Positions 48,375 through 60,378 of a stretch of 64,000 nt of DNA are shown one piece after another. Numbering within the stretch: position 1 is the first letter of the stretch; every line of letters starts with the position of its first letter. The stretch lies in the NCBI GenBank assembly GCA_958450325.1, contig OY288261.1, forward strand, positions 13,505,277 to 13,569,276, given 5' to 3'. This stretch comes from Agrostemma githago. Its lineage: Eukaryota; Streptophyta; Magnoliopsida; Caryophyllales; Caryophyllaceae. Both the position numbers and the translations under genes were made by a program. Below the pieces are notes generated by a model. That model saw only the letters and a list, made by a program, of their open reading frames with translations, searched no databases and was not told the DNA's origin.

Positions 48375-50453
48375 TACTTCACAGTATCATTAGTGGCATA
48401 GTGGGTCATAAAATTTCAATTGATAACCTCTTATTAACTTCTCATTCAATCCCCCCTATAAACAAGGAACACAATTTTTCTTTTTGTAAACAAAAACCAT
48501 TCAATCACTTACTACAATTTCTTCTTACGAAAAAACTCATTCAAGTAGTAGTAACTTTTTCAATTTATTTGAAGACCATTTTACTATTAGTATTTTATAA
48601 TCAACAATGGAGAATGAATTTTCATCAAGGTCGGAAAATACTGTCAGAAGAAGAAGAAGAAGAAGAAGAAGAAGTGAGGATAGAATTCAGTATTCAAATA
48701 ACGGTGAGTAATTTGTCTAGAAAATTATGATTTTTATAATGCTTACTTATTATTAACATATTTATGACATTATTCATAAATCGTGAAGGTTTACGGTTCC
48801 AGTAATGAAAATTTATGGTTCCAGAAAATTTGTTCATTTATTCAAATAATAGCATATTTATGTCAGTATTCAACTAATATAACATTTAGATGCAGTTATT
48901 ATGGTTCCAGTGATGATTTAAATTGAGTAAATTCAATCTAAAGTATTACCAAGTTATAACTATTAGTCATGTTATAGTTGCAAAAACTACAATCATTGAT
49001 TTTTTTTTTCAGATCAGCCTACCAAGTTATAACTAACTGTAAATGTTTTTTTCTCAGATCTCATATTTAAAATTTTTAATTTTTACATTCAGTAAATACT
49101 CATAATCAGAACATTATACCAACTAAATAAAATTCATTCAGATTAAAAATATTTGTAACAAATATATGTACAAAAATGAATTAAAAAAAAGGCGCATTGA
49201 AACAATGAAAACAAAAAGAAAGTCAAAAAAGTCATGTGTATAAAAGAAAGTCAAAAAAGTCATGTGTATAAAGACTCTAGATTTCTTTGATTTTTACTCA
49301 ACATTATTATTTTTTAAAGCAAATTGTTACATTCTTCTAATTTTAAAAGAATACCCAGATCTATAACCTATATTACCCAAATAATTATATTTCCAGTTAA
49401 GTAAGCATCTAAGAGTTCATATTTAGTAAATCAAGTAAATTCATTATTTTTTTGAGATTTAAACATGCAATGAGAATTTTAAGGTCATAATGTTGTTTCA
49501 TTATTTTTTCGAGATCTAAACATGCAGTAAGCATCTAAGAGTTGTTTTAATATTTTGAAAATATTATTTAATTGAATTATATTTTATATTTTGAAAATGT
49601 TGAATTAATTTTACTAACAACGATATTTCGAAAATAAAATAAAATAACATCAATAATAATAATAATAATTAACTAAAACATTTGACAGAAATAATATAAA
49701 CATAAACATGCATATAAATTACTACTAAATAATGTAAGTAAAATTAAAATAATAAACTAAGTATATAACATAAACATGCTATATAATATATAAACATAAA
49801 CATGCAATAAAATCAGATCTTATATTTTTAGTGACATAGACATGCATAGTTTAGAGAAGAATCAACATTAATAGATCAAGGTGAATACCTCCCGGAGAAA
49901 AATACAAATGACAATAAGAAAATAATTATATCCATGCCCCAAAACCTCAAATTTTCGACCTTCTTGACCATTCTCTTCAAAATATATGAAGCCTAAATAA
50001 GTCGGTGAAGATAAATGACGGATCTCCGGTGGAAAAAAGTAGACCGACGGATTTGACAGGGGCTAAAAATCGTGCAATTTGAGTTAATTAGCAAGGAGAT
50101 GTCATTTTAATTTTGAAGAGTGGAGTGAAAGATGAGAGAGAGAGGAAATTGACGGAGAGTTGAGAGTGAGAGATAGAGATGCTGAGAGTTGAGAGTTGAG
50201 AGTGAGGCGACAAATTAGTTTCAATGTAAGAATATTTGGTCTTAAAGAAATTTATATAGATAGGTCAGAAGTAGGGTTCCAAATTATTTTTTGGTTTGGG
50301 TTTATATTTTTTGATTGTCTTCATCTACATAAGCCCAATCTTTGATATTTGAATTTTTTTTGGGCCGCCCTGTGACCCTGTCTAGAACTATAACCTAAAT
50401 AGAGTAATCTGTTTAAGAATTGATTATATGATAAATAAGTGTAAGTGTAATAA

Positions 50454-50522
50454 GGTCTGTTCTCCTGAACTTATATTCAGACAGTTTAAATTCAGTTCAG
50501 ACACATTCAGTTCAGTTCAGAC

Positions 50523-50598
<76 letters not shown>

Positions 50599-50646
50599 TA
50601 TTATCGTCATCATCATATTCATTATTATTATTATTGTTGTTATTAC

Positions 50647-50705
<59 letters not shown>

Positions 50706-51233
50706 CAGTGGATGATGAAAATAATAACGGTAAAAGAACGATATTTTCGAAGTTAAACGTACATAAATGACCACAAATATTTTCGTCAATACTTTTGATG
50801 AATACAAATTACGTCAAATGACTAAGTAAATCATCTACATCAATTTGCCCCGTTTCCTCTTCAGCTCCATCGGAATCTTCATTTGAATCTTCTTCAATGT
50901 CACTATCGGCACGATTAGCTAACCATATGTCTTTAGCTATAGTCGTTCACACTTTGTTCATAAGTTTCTTCCGTTTGACGTCGTTCATGTTTGTATCTGC
51001 TCTTCCCTGACTAATTGCACGTTGTATTGCTGGTATACTATTATAAGTTACAAATATTTATTACTTAAAGTAAAAGTAATACTTCGTATTACTAATATTT
51101 TAAAGTAATATGACTTTATAAAGTATTATCATTTACTGAATAAATTAGTAATATTATTATTAATTTTATTATTATTACTATTATATTAATATTAATTATA
51201 CTAATAATAATAACATTATTATTATTAAAATTA

Positions 51234-51275
<42 letters not shown>

Positions 51276-51347
51276 TTCAGTTCAGTTCAGTTCAGATACA
51301 TTCAGTTCAGTTCAGTTCAGTCAATTTAAGTCCTAGAGAACAAGGCC
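50454..51347. mobile_element. TAA-flanked MITE-like element with (ATT)n core in RepHel intron 1
   Basis: The ends are GGTCTGTTCTC (left) and GAGAACAAGGCC (right), flanked by TAA at 50451-50453 and 51348-51350. Subterminal TTCAGTTCAG repeats lie on both sides, next to long TTA/ATT arrays (50524-50705 and 51235-51275). It belongs to the same family as 20631-22730. The centre (50850-51050) reads open on the minus strand with an acidic stretch (SDIEEDSNEDSDGAEEETGQ), possibly a scrap of an autonomous parent. Confidence 0.75.
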
Positions 51348-51879
51348 TAAGTGTAACAATAATTCTGTCCAATCCTTTTGGTTCACACATGAGAACATGG
51401 CCTAAGTTGACACCGTGCCGATGCCCAGTTCAGCCCCTACCCATAACTTTGTCAATACAAATAGGCATCCACATGCATTGATAAGACAAAACTTTTATTC
51501 CTCCCTAAGCCTTTTTTTTGTCTTCATCTCAAATATTTGATCCGTCATACGTTTATGACGGATATATCTATCATAAACAAATATTTGTCAAATTTGAATA
51601 GGTCTCTAATTGTATAGATTGAAATCTACATTCTTTGGGTTATGTACAACTTTAATTTAAAATCTATTTCGATAACGATGAGATAAATCTACATATATTG
51701 TCATTATGCCTTCATTATTTTTAGTCATTATTTATTTTTTTACTGATAGGTGGTGAAAGTAGTTCATCTGCTGCACATAATGTCGGATCAGATCATGAAC
51801 TTGCACACAACGTGCGTACCCCCTTTGCAGATATTACCAATCGTATTTACTCTTTATCTCCATATCACTTATTATATAT

Positions 51880-51884
<5 letters not shown>

Positions 51885-51940
<56 letters not shown>
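51885..51940. repeat. (TA)n microsatellite
   Basis: An uninterrupted TA run in RepHel intron 2. Short Y/I-rich ORFs over it are artefacts. Confidence 0.95.
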
Positions 51941-51943
<3 letters not shown>

Positions 51944-52151
51944 TTACCGTTCTTAAGTTGTTTCATTCGATCATTTTTAATGTGCCATTTTTTTGGGCGA
52001 TAAACTGTTAGGACAATCCTCTTCACTGGGTGTCCGTGCTACACCACAACGCTTTTTGACTCCCAATTCATATTCTGCTACACCATCATCTGCTTTGTCA
52101 TTTGAACAAGTTGCGCTCACCCCGAGGCAACAGGCTGCAAAGATACGAAGA

Positions 52152-52211
52152 GCTAGAAGAAAGGTATTGACTGCACAAAAAAGAGCTAGAAGAAAGGTAT
52201 TGACTGCAAAA
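52152..52211 (+). repeat. 30-bp in-frame duplication in RepHel exon 3
   Basis: AGAGCTAGAAGAAAGGTATT and the following ten bases occur twice in tandem, giving a repeated RARRKVLTAQK/RARRKVLTAKK in a basic region. Confidence 0.9.
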
Positions 52212-55200
52212 AAAAAACGGAAAGCTTCTTCATTAGCCGCCTCGCAATTATGTATGTGAAGCCCTTTTTGATCATATTTAGTTAATATTTGTCCATCGTG
52301 TCAAATGAGACTTATGATCCTTTGCTTTTTCCCCTTCTTTTGCCTTACATGGGTTCCATTGTTGTTTTGATCCACTTTATCTTCTTAAAAGTAAACATCT
52401 TCTGTCAATCTCACTCATTTTATGTGAAGGCTCTGACCAACCAACCGACATTGATTCGGAGCAAGATTTGGATTCTGAGCTTGATGAGGTAGCAACTCAA
52501 ACGAGTGAGTCTTATCACCTCCCATCTGAAACAATGGTCAGTGACAATGATTTCCAAGACCACTATTTTGAAGTTGGTTCAAGCAGTGCTACGACGGTTC
52601 CCATTGTAGATATTGATGAAGGTTTCAAAAATTCACTACTTTAACCACTCAATGATATTTATAATCTGTGAAATGATTTACATAAATGTTGTCCTATAAT
52701 ACGATGGATTATATGTGTTCACTTACTGTTTTCATTTTTTTTCCATTATTATTAGAGGTTTCAAGATATTGGGACATTGGTGACCCTGACTATGAATGTC
52801 AAATGTGTCATGCCCAAATGTGGTATGAGGAAAGGATAGGTAAAGGTCGCGGCACAAAAAATCCAAGGTTCTCTTTATGTTGCTCAGATGGGAAAGTAAC
52901 GCTGTCATTCCTAAGTGAGCCACCTCCATTGTTGAAGTCATTGTTGAGTCGAGAACATCGCCTTAGTGAGCCGTTTATGACAAATATTCGTGGTTACAAT
53001 TGTGGATATTCTTTCTCATCCACCGGTGGCATCATTGATAAAACTGTGAACCGTGGTCGTGGCCCATACACATTTAGGATGGGAGGCCAGAATGTCCACC
53101 GTATTGGCAGTTTGTTGCCTTCTAATGATTCGATTCCTAAGTTTTGCCAATTGTACATCTATGACACCGAGGAAGAGGTCAACAATCGAATAAATGCTAT
53201 AACGTAACTTCCTAATCTGTGTGCATTGCTTAATTTTGAGTTTACGTATCTATGAATTAACATTTCAATATTCTTTATATAACTTTTTTTCTTTAAAAAC
53301 AGAGGCGGTGGCCGTAGTAGATTTAATGAGGAACTTATGTCACTATTGAAGGAGATGATTGATGAACATAACCCTCTAGCCAAGGTATTTCGTAGAGCAA
53401 GGGACAGATTATCGTCGGACATAGAAGGTGATGTTAATATCAGACTAATCGCAAGAAGATGCACCGACGGTAGAACCTATAATCGTCCCACTGCTTCAGA
53501 GGTAGCTACATTAGTTGAAGGTGACATAGGGCCTGGCATGGAACATCGTGACATTATTGTGCAAAAATCATGTGGACAGTTGCAACGAATCTCTGAGTTG
53601 CATCCATCATATCTTGCCTTACAATACCCTATTTTGCTTCCTTATGGCGAGGATGGGTTTCGTCCAAATATTTCGCACAGTGAAGCATCAGTTGGTACAA
53701 GCACAAGCCTAAAACCGCGCGATGAGCTTACCTTACGTGAGTTCTTTGCCTTTCGATTTCAAGACAGACCGGTGGAGATTGAATATCCTACGTGGACATC
53801 AGCTTGCAATTTATATCAACAATTATGCGTTGACGGATATATGATGATCGAGTCTCAAAGATTATCCTTTTTACGGTTCAACCAAAATTTGCTTAGGATT
53901 GATAAATACAAAAATGTTGTTGACGCAGTTGAAGGAGGAAATGTTGAGCCATCGTCAACCGGTAATCGTTACATTGTTCCATCATCTTTCACATCTGGGG
54001 ATGCTTTCATGAGATCAAAATATCTGGACACTATGGCTATTTGTAGGTGGTGTGGCTACCCGGACTTATTTATTACATTTACATGTAATCCGAAATGGCC
54101 AGAGGTTGTCCGATTTGTAAGTAAAAGGGGTCTTCGCTCTGAAGATCGTCCAGATATTTTGTCCCGTATTTTTCAAGTGAAGTTATACGAGTTAATCCAA
54201 GACTTGAAAGTCCGTGAAATCTTCGGAAGAACTAAAGCAGGTTTGTATTTGCATTATCTTTTTTAAATCAATTTTTAGATTCCCTGTGCACTATTGCTAA
54301 CTGTTATAATTTTTTTTTTCAAATCCTTCTTAGTTGTGTACACTGTCGAATTTCAAAAGAGAGGACTCCCTCATGCACACATCCTATTGTTTCTCCACCG
54401 AGATGACAAGTTTCCGGAGGTGGCTGAAGTAGATAGAATCATCTCTGCTGAGATTCCTGATGAGAGGCAAAACCCCATATTGCATGCTGCTGTATCGGAA
54501 TTAATGATCCATGGTCCTTGCGGTGCAACAAATCCTCAATCACCGTGCATGTTAGATGGTGCATGCATTCGTAAATTTCCAAAGCCATTTAGTCCCAGAA
54601 CCACAGTTGACAAGAACGGCTTTCCTATTTATCAGAGAAGAAATAATGGTCGTACAATATTGAAAAATGGTGTACCCATTGATAATCGCTATGTTGTGCC
54701 TTATAATGCTTACCTTATTGAAAAATATCGTGCTCATATAAATGTTGAGTGGTGCAATCAGGCTAGATCAATCAAATATTTATTTAAATATATCAATAAA
54801 GGGCCTGATCGTGTTACTATGCAATCATCCTATAGTCGTCGCAATAACCAAAATCAACTCGACCAGATTCAGAAGTTATATGATTGTCGATATGTATCTG
54901 CGTGTGAAGCTGTTTGGAGGATATTTGCTTTCGATATTCATTATAGGGCTCCCGCGATGGAAAACCTTCAGTATCATCTCCCTGGTGAGCAAAGTGTCAT
55001 CTTTGAGGATGATGACCCCATTGATGAGGTTCTTGAGAACCCAAGTATTGCAATGTCTAAATTTATCGATTGGTTTTCATTGAATGCTAGAGACCCTGAT
55101 GCACGTGACCTACTACTATCTGAAATTCCTCAAAGGTACGTATGGGATAGAACTAAGAGGAAATGGAAGCGTAGACAAAATTTTTTTGCAATTGGTAGGC

Positions 55201-57949
55201 TGCACCATGTCCCCATAAAATGTGGTGAACTCTACTACATGAGAACGATGCTAAACCATTCAAGAGGAGCAAGGTCTTATGAGGATATTCGAACAGTGAA
55301 TGGTGTATGTTATCAAACTTTTCGAGAAGCATGTTTTGCTCTTGGCTTGATTGGTGATGACACTGAGTAGATTAATGCATTAAGGAAGCACATTATTGGG
55401 AATCAGGAACATATCTTAGGCATATGTTTACATCATTGTTGATATCCGAATCCATGTCTACTCCTCATACTGTGTGGGAGGAAACATGGGATCTGTTATC
55501 CGATGACATCCTCCCTAGGCAACGGAGGCTTCTATCGAATCCCGGTAAGTTCAGTTATTGGAGTTCTTACAACCTCCATTATTTTATATAGGTAGTTTTG
55601 AATACTATGTACCTGCTAAGAAAAAACTTATATGTATACTCTTTGAATCTTGGAAAATGCTCTTATAAACCAATGAAGTAATAGGAAATTCTCAGGGAAG
55701 TGGAAAAAAAACTTATATAAAATAAGTTTCTTTTTTAATCAAAATTATTTATACACACTACTTGAGGGAGTATGTAACAATATACCATTTTAGTACTCAA
55801 GTTTGCAAATTGTGCTCCCTTTATATTCTTAGTAGTCATTATTTTGTAAGCATGTTCACATTATTTATGTTTCATCTTAGATTTGGAGTTAACTGAGGAA
55901 GAGATCCATAACTTAGCACTACTTGAGATCGAGGCTTCACTACAAAGCAATGGCAGCAGTTTGGCTAGATTTGATGGCATGCCCATTCCTGATGAAACAT
56001 TAGTTTCCTACTTAGGTAACACGTTGGTCCGGGATGAATTATCCTATGATAGGGTTGCTTTACGAAATGAATTTGAAATGGCCTTGCCTATGTTAACTGT
56101 CGATCAACGCTCCGTATACGATGAAATTATTAATGCTGTTTCAGAGCAACGAAGTTCCGTTTTCTTTGTGTATGGTTTTGGCGGTACAGGTAAAACATTT
56201 ATATGGCGTACTTTATGTGCCGATTTGCGCAGCAAAGGTCAAATCGTGCTTCCTGTTGCGTCAAGTGGAATTGCGGCAACGTTAATCCCTGGAGGGAGGA
56301 CAGCTCATTCTAGATTCGGCATTCCGATTAATGTTGTTGAGACTTCCACTTGCTCCGATATCAAGCCAGGTACGGCTTTGACCGAGCTGATAATGAGGAC
56401 GAGTCTCATTATATGGGATGAGGCACCCTGCACCCACAGACATTGTTTTGAGGCTCTTGATCGCAGTTTGAGAGATGTCATGCGTGTTGTGAGCCCACGC
56501 AATGCAGACCTTCCTTTTGGTGGTAAAGTTGTTGTTTTCGGAGGTGACTTTCGACAAATACTACCTGTTGTAGCCAAAGGGGGTAGGTCTGATATTGTCC
56601 ATGCAGCTTTATTTTCATCTGATTTATGGTCATCCTGTAAGGTTAGTTCTCTTCTGTTTAACCGTAATTGAGATTTATCGTCTGTCGTGCTATTTACTTT
56701 TACAATTTGACTATATTTTTGCTCATGACTATAATAAATTAATTCCCTTTGATCCATATATTATATAGGTGCTCACACTCACTCAAAATATGCGTCTTCA
56801 AGTTGGTGCCTCTCTTTCTAATGCGCAAGAAATACAAGACTTCTCGGATTGGATCCTTAGAGTCGGTGATGGCATAGAAGGTGGACGCAATGATGGCGAG
56901 GTTGATGTGAAATTTCCAAGTGAAGTTCTTATCCATAATGTCAATGATCCTATTTCAGCAATTGTATCCAACACATATCCTGACCTGGTGGATCGGCTAT
57001 GGGAAGAAGGTTATCTGCAACAACGAGCGATATTGGCACCTACACACGAATTTGTTGAATCAATTAATGACTATGTATTAACTCTTCTTGATGGTCAAGA
57101 AGTGGTATATCGAAGCTCCGATGAGGTATGTAAGGACGAGATAGTTCCGGGACAGCCCAATATGCACTCCACTGAATTCCTGAACAGCATCAAGTGCTCC
57201 GGGATTCCCAACCACGATTTACGCTTGAAAGTAGGTGCTATGGTCATGCTTATTCGGAACATGGATCAATTCCGTGGGTTGTGTAACGGTACGCGATTGA
57301 TAGTGACTGATTTAGCGGAACGAGTCATTCGGTGTAAGGTGCTAACGGGTAGCCATGCAGGTGATATAGTTTACATCCCCCGTTTGTCACTTTCACCGTC
57401 TGACACAAGCAAATTCCCAGTTCGATTCACTCGGCGACAATTCCCAATTTCTATATGCTTTGCCATGACGATCAACAAAAGTCAAGGTCAATCATTGTCG
57501 CACGTTGGTCTTTATCTTCCTAAGCCTGTCTTCACACATGGTCAATTATACGTTGCTTTATCGAGAGTCACTAGCAAGAGTGGCCTGAAAATTCTTATTT
57601 TTGATAGTAACCAACGCACTTCTGACACTACAACTAATGTAGTGTATCAAGAAGTTTTCCAATATTTGTAATCATATTTGTATATGTGCGTTAATATTTT
57701 CTTTTGACATTTATTGCTATAGTTTTACATTTTAAAATTCATGTCATTCTCAATTGCTTATTATATCATTGATTTTGTCAAATTTGTATATTCACGTAAA
57801 TATTATCTTTTGCATTTCTCACTATAGTAAAACATTTTAATGCACATGTCATTTTCAATTACTATATTTTGGTCCAATGTTTTTAGTTTCAATTCACGTA
57901 AACCTAACATTATTTAGTCATCCTTTCTGTCACAAATAATTGGATGCCA

Positions 57950-57978
57950 CCGTGCAATTTGCACGGGTTTTAAACTAG
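57950..57978 (+). mobile_element. Helitron 3' terminus of the RepHel element
   Basis: Stem CCGTGCAA/TTGCACGG with a single-base loop (57950-57966), 8-nt spacer GTTTTAAA, then CTAG (57975-57978) and T. It lies 307 bp after the RepHel stop, the expected place and orientation. Confidence 0.9.
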
Positions 57979-59261
57979 TATATATAATAAGAGCAGCTTT
58001 TAAATGCTAATAGAGGGTGCCACGTGGCATTTTGAGGATCCTTCATCCTCAAGAAGAGAAAAAACATAAAATAAAGTGGACAATAAGGATCGATCCCTAA
58101 ACCTCTCAACTAAAAGCAAATATCATAACCATTGCACCACTTATATTTAATGTCTTTCATAGTACGTAAATATTTTATAACTTATAGCACGTAGTTAAAT
58201 TATTCAATACAAGTGAATTTATTTAAAATGGAATATATTCTAGAAAAAATAAAATTAGAATAATGGATAATAAACGGGGTGTTACATTTTGTGTTTTCAA
58301 AGATATAATAAAAGTGATTGCGACAAATTGTAGGCCTGAATAGTAAAATCTTAGGTCCGTCATTGTCCTGTAAGCAAATGAGTAATTCTCAATTAAATTT
58401 AGTATAGGATGGTAAAAAACCGTCAATTAAATTGTTGCGAGTATTTTTTTTCCATACCATGTCATTACTTATATGTGTCGAGCGAGTTGCTTCTTGGATT
58501 AAGTTATACTCCCTCCGGACATAATTTTTCGCCCCGTTAAATTTTGCACAGAAAATAAGGTTTGCATATTATATGGTAAAAGAAATTATGGTGGGCCTTG
58601 ATATTTAGTAAAAAAAAATTAATATAAAATGATAAAGAAATGAATGATTGGACTTAAAGTGTAAAAATCAATGGCATATATTGTAATAAAAGATAGAAAT
58701 AAGGATAATTTGGTAATTTGGATATGATATAAAAGGAAAGTGGAGAAGTGGGGCAATAAAAAATAACCTACCAAATAAGGAAAGTGGGGCAATAAATAGT
58801 GTCCGGAGGGAGTATCAATTGGTTTAAAATAGAGGTCAAGTCCGTTACGAGTCAGACTATACATTTAAACGATTCGGGTTAGGATAAGAATATGAGTCAA
58901 AAATAGATTTCAGCACCTCATTTTGTTACTTTATAAGTTGTGAAAACATTTTTTCTAATATTCGTATTCAATATTAGACTAAAATTATCTTTAATTCAAA
59001 CTAACAATCACTCACTCATAATTCATAAATACCACCACTAAATAATTGAGAAAAATATCATTTTACTAATTTTATAAATCATTGAAAATATAACTATTAG
59101 CCATATTTTTTTTCAAACTGATTTTTAAGTACAAACAATTTTTTTTTTCCATTTTCGCAAAATACGTGAAGAGAAATAATATAGATATACGTTCTTTCAC
59201 TTTATAGAATTAAGTAATTTTTAAAGGAACACTCGCGCAATTTGCGCGGGATTAAAACTAG
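57979..59261 (+). mobile_element. Non-autonomous Helitron abutting the RepHel element
   Basis: The right end is canonical: stem CTCGCGCAA/TTGCGCGGG around 59232-59250, spacer ATTAAAA, CTAG at 59258-59261, then T. The left end is taken as the junction with the previous CTAG: TATATAATAAGAGCAGC, then the palindrome GCCACGTGGC (58019-58028) and a tRNA-like motif on the minus strand (58070-58145). A clear 5' TC is not visible, so the left boundary is tentative. It is non-coding and contains a Stowaway-like MITE. Confidence 0.65.
58509..58812. mobile_element. Stowaway-like (Tc1/mariner) MITE, TA duplication
   Basis: TIRs CTCCCTCCGGACA and its complement TGTCCGGAGGGAG, flanked by TA on both sides. 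An internal inverted copy TTGCCCCAC/GTGGGGCAA is present. It is ~304 bp with no ORF, nested in the non-autonomous Helitron. Confidence 0.85.
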
Positions 59262-59442
59262 TTCATGCCTAGAGGAATGGAAAGTTTAATTTATTGAGAC
59301 AATAATTAATGTGATTCTATTTTAGAGTTAATCAATACGGAGTATTCAACCGTATTTTTTTGGTCATATCAATATTCATAAGTTAATGTCTCGAGAAATA
59401 TAGCCGTGTCTCTTCGTTTCGCTGCTATTGTGTTTTTCCAAG

Positions 59443-60359
59443 AGTTGGCAATCGGACGGGCGGGTCAGGTCACATCGGGCCGGGTCGGAATCGGGTTCGG
59501 GTCATGTTAGTCGGGTCAATTTTTGTTCCGGGTTTGGGTCGGACCGATTTCGGATCACTTTCGGGTCGGGCCATCCGGGTTCGGATCGGGTCAGGTCATG
59601 TTCGGGTCAGACTATGTTTTGTTAGATATGGTCTGATTTAAACCATCAATTCATTATACGATTATGTTATTATTTATCGTTTATTACAAGAATTTAGTTG
59701 TTTATTATCTACGGAGTATATGACTATATCATTTTATACAAATTATTTCCAATTTTCATTGTATTTTTCAATAGTTTTGGTAGATCATAATTAAATTTAT
59801 ATGAAACCATATGTAACAATAATTAGTTGTGATTGAAGATTAAAACTGCAAATAATACAAATGGTGAATTTTATAAAATATATCTTGGAGGGGAAATTGG
59901 ACGGGTCAGGTCGAGTTTGGGTCGGGTCAGGTATAGTCGGATCAATAATTAGCGAGTTGATTTAGGTGTGATTAATAAATTTTAAAACATTTTTTATTTA
60001 ATATTTAAAAGTTACGGAGTAATTTTTTTTAAACGATGATTGGTTAAGAATATCTAAAGAAAAAAATACTAAATAATATTTTAATTTAAAATTATTTTTT
60101 TTATCTTCATTGGATCACACCAGATCAGCTTTTGGGTCGGGTCATTTTCGGGTCGGGTCAGCTTTCGGGTCAAGTTAGGTCGGGTCGGGTCAAATAATTT
60201 ATCGGGTCATATCGGGTTACGAGTCCGGGTCCGAGTCGGCCTGAAGCGCGTCGTATCGTGTCACGGGTCGGGTCGGGTCATATCACTGTATTTTCGGATC
60301 AGATCGTGTCAATTTTACTCGGGTTTTGGGTCGGGTCGGGTCAGACTTGTCAGCTCTAG
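59443..60359. repeat. GGGTCGGGTC-rich dispersed repeat with inverted ends
   Basis: The left end GAGTTGGCAATCGG and the right end CAGACTTGTCAGCTCTA are inverted relatives. Between them lie dozens of GGGTCGGGTCA-like units around an AT-rich centre. It resembles a common non-autonomous plant DNA repeat. Short ORFs rich in S, G and R are artefacts. Confidence 0.6.
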
Positions 60360-60378
60360 GTTCCCCATTCGAAAAGGC

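Larger units (their letters stand above)
48607..57671 (+). pseudogene. Helitron RepHel (rolling-circle Rep nuclease plus PIF1 helicase), near-intact
   Basis: Exons 48607-48703, 51750-51842, 52012-52251, 52430-52620, 52756-53203, 53303-54240, 54334-55544, 55881-56641 and 56769-57671. The N-terminus has an Arg run and a Ser/acidic linker. A zinc-finger-like CQMCHAQMWYEER lies in exon 5. The Helitron-like N domain follows (exon 6, ICRWCGYPDLFITFTCNPKW). The HUH motif is PHAHILLFL (near 54372) and the two-tyrosine motif is KYLFKYINKG (near 54775). The PIF1/SF1B helicase has Walker A GFGGTGKT, Walker B IIWDEAP, motif III FGGDFRQ, motif V TINKSQGQS and motif VI YVALSRVTS. Damage: a TAG at 55368-55370 where the family has Trp, and a 1-bp deletion within ~15 bp after it. 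Everything else is open. Intron 1 (3 kb) holds a MITE. Confidence 0.93.
44895..57978 (+). mobile_element. Autonomous-type Helitron (RPA genes plus RepHel); left end unresolved
   Basis: The minimum extent is given. The right end is firm (hairpin plus CTAG at 57978). The left end lies somewhere between the Helitron terminus at 39688 and gene C. Two options are the break in the 360-bp array at 44279/44280 (an A|T junction, but not starting TC) or a position near 39.7 kb, which would include gene B. Plant Helitrons typically encode RepHel plus one or more RPA-like genes, as here. Confidence 0.7.

Noticed and set aside
50428..50688. Poly-tyrosine ORF
   Set aside because: Reading of the (TTA)n array inside a MITE; no gene evidence.
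57979..58000. Exact 5' TC terminus for the non-autonomous Helitron
   Set aside because: The sequence after CTAG starts T-A-T-A and not TC, so the left end cannot be stated to the base.
59428..59625. Ser/Gly/Arg-rich ORF
   Set aside because: Translation of the GGGTCGGGTC repeat, with no homology or splice context.
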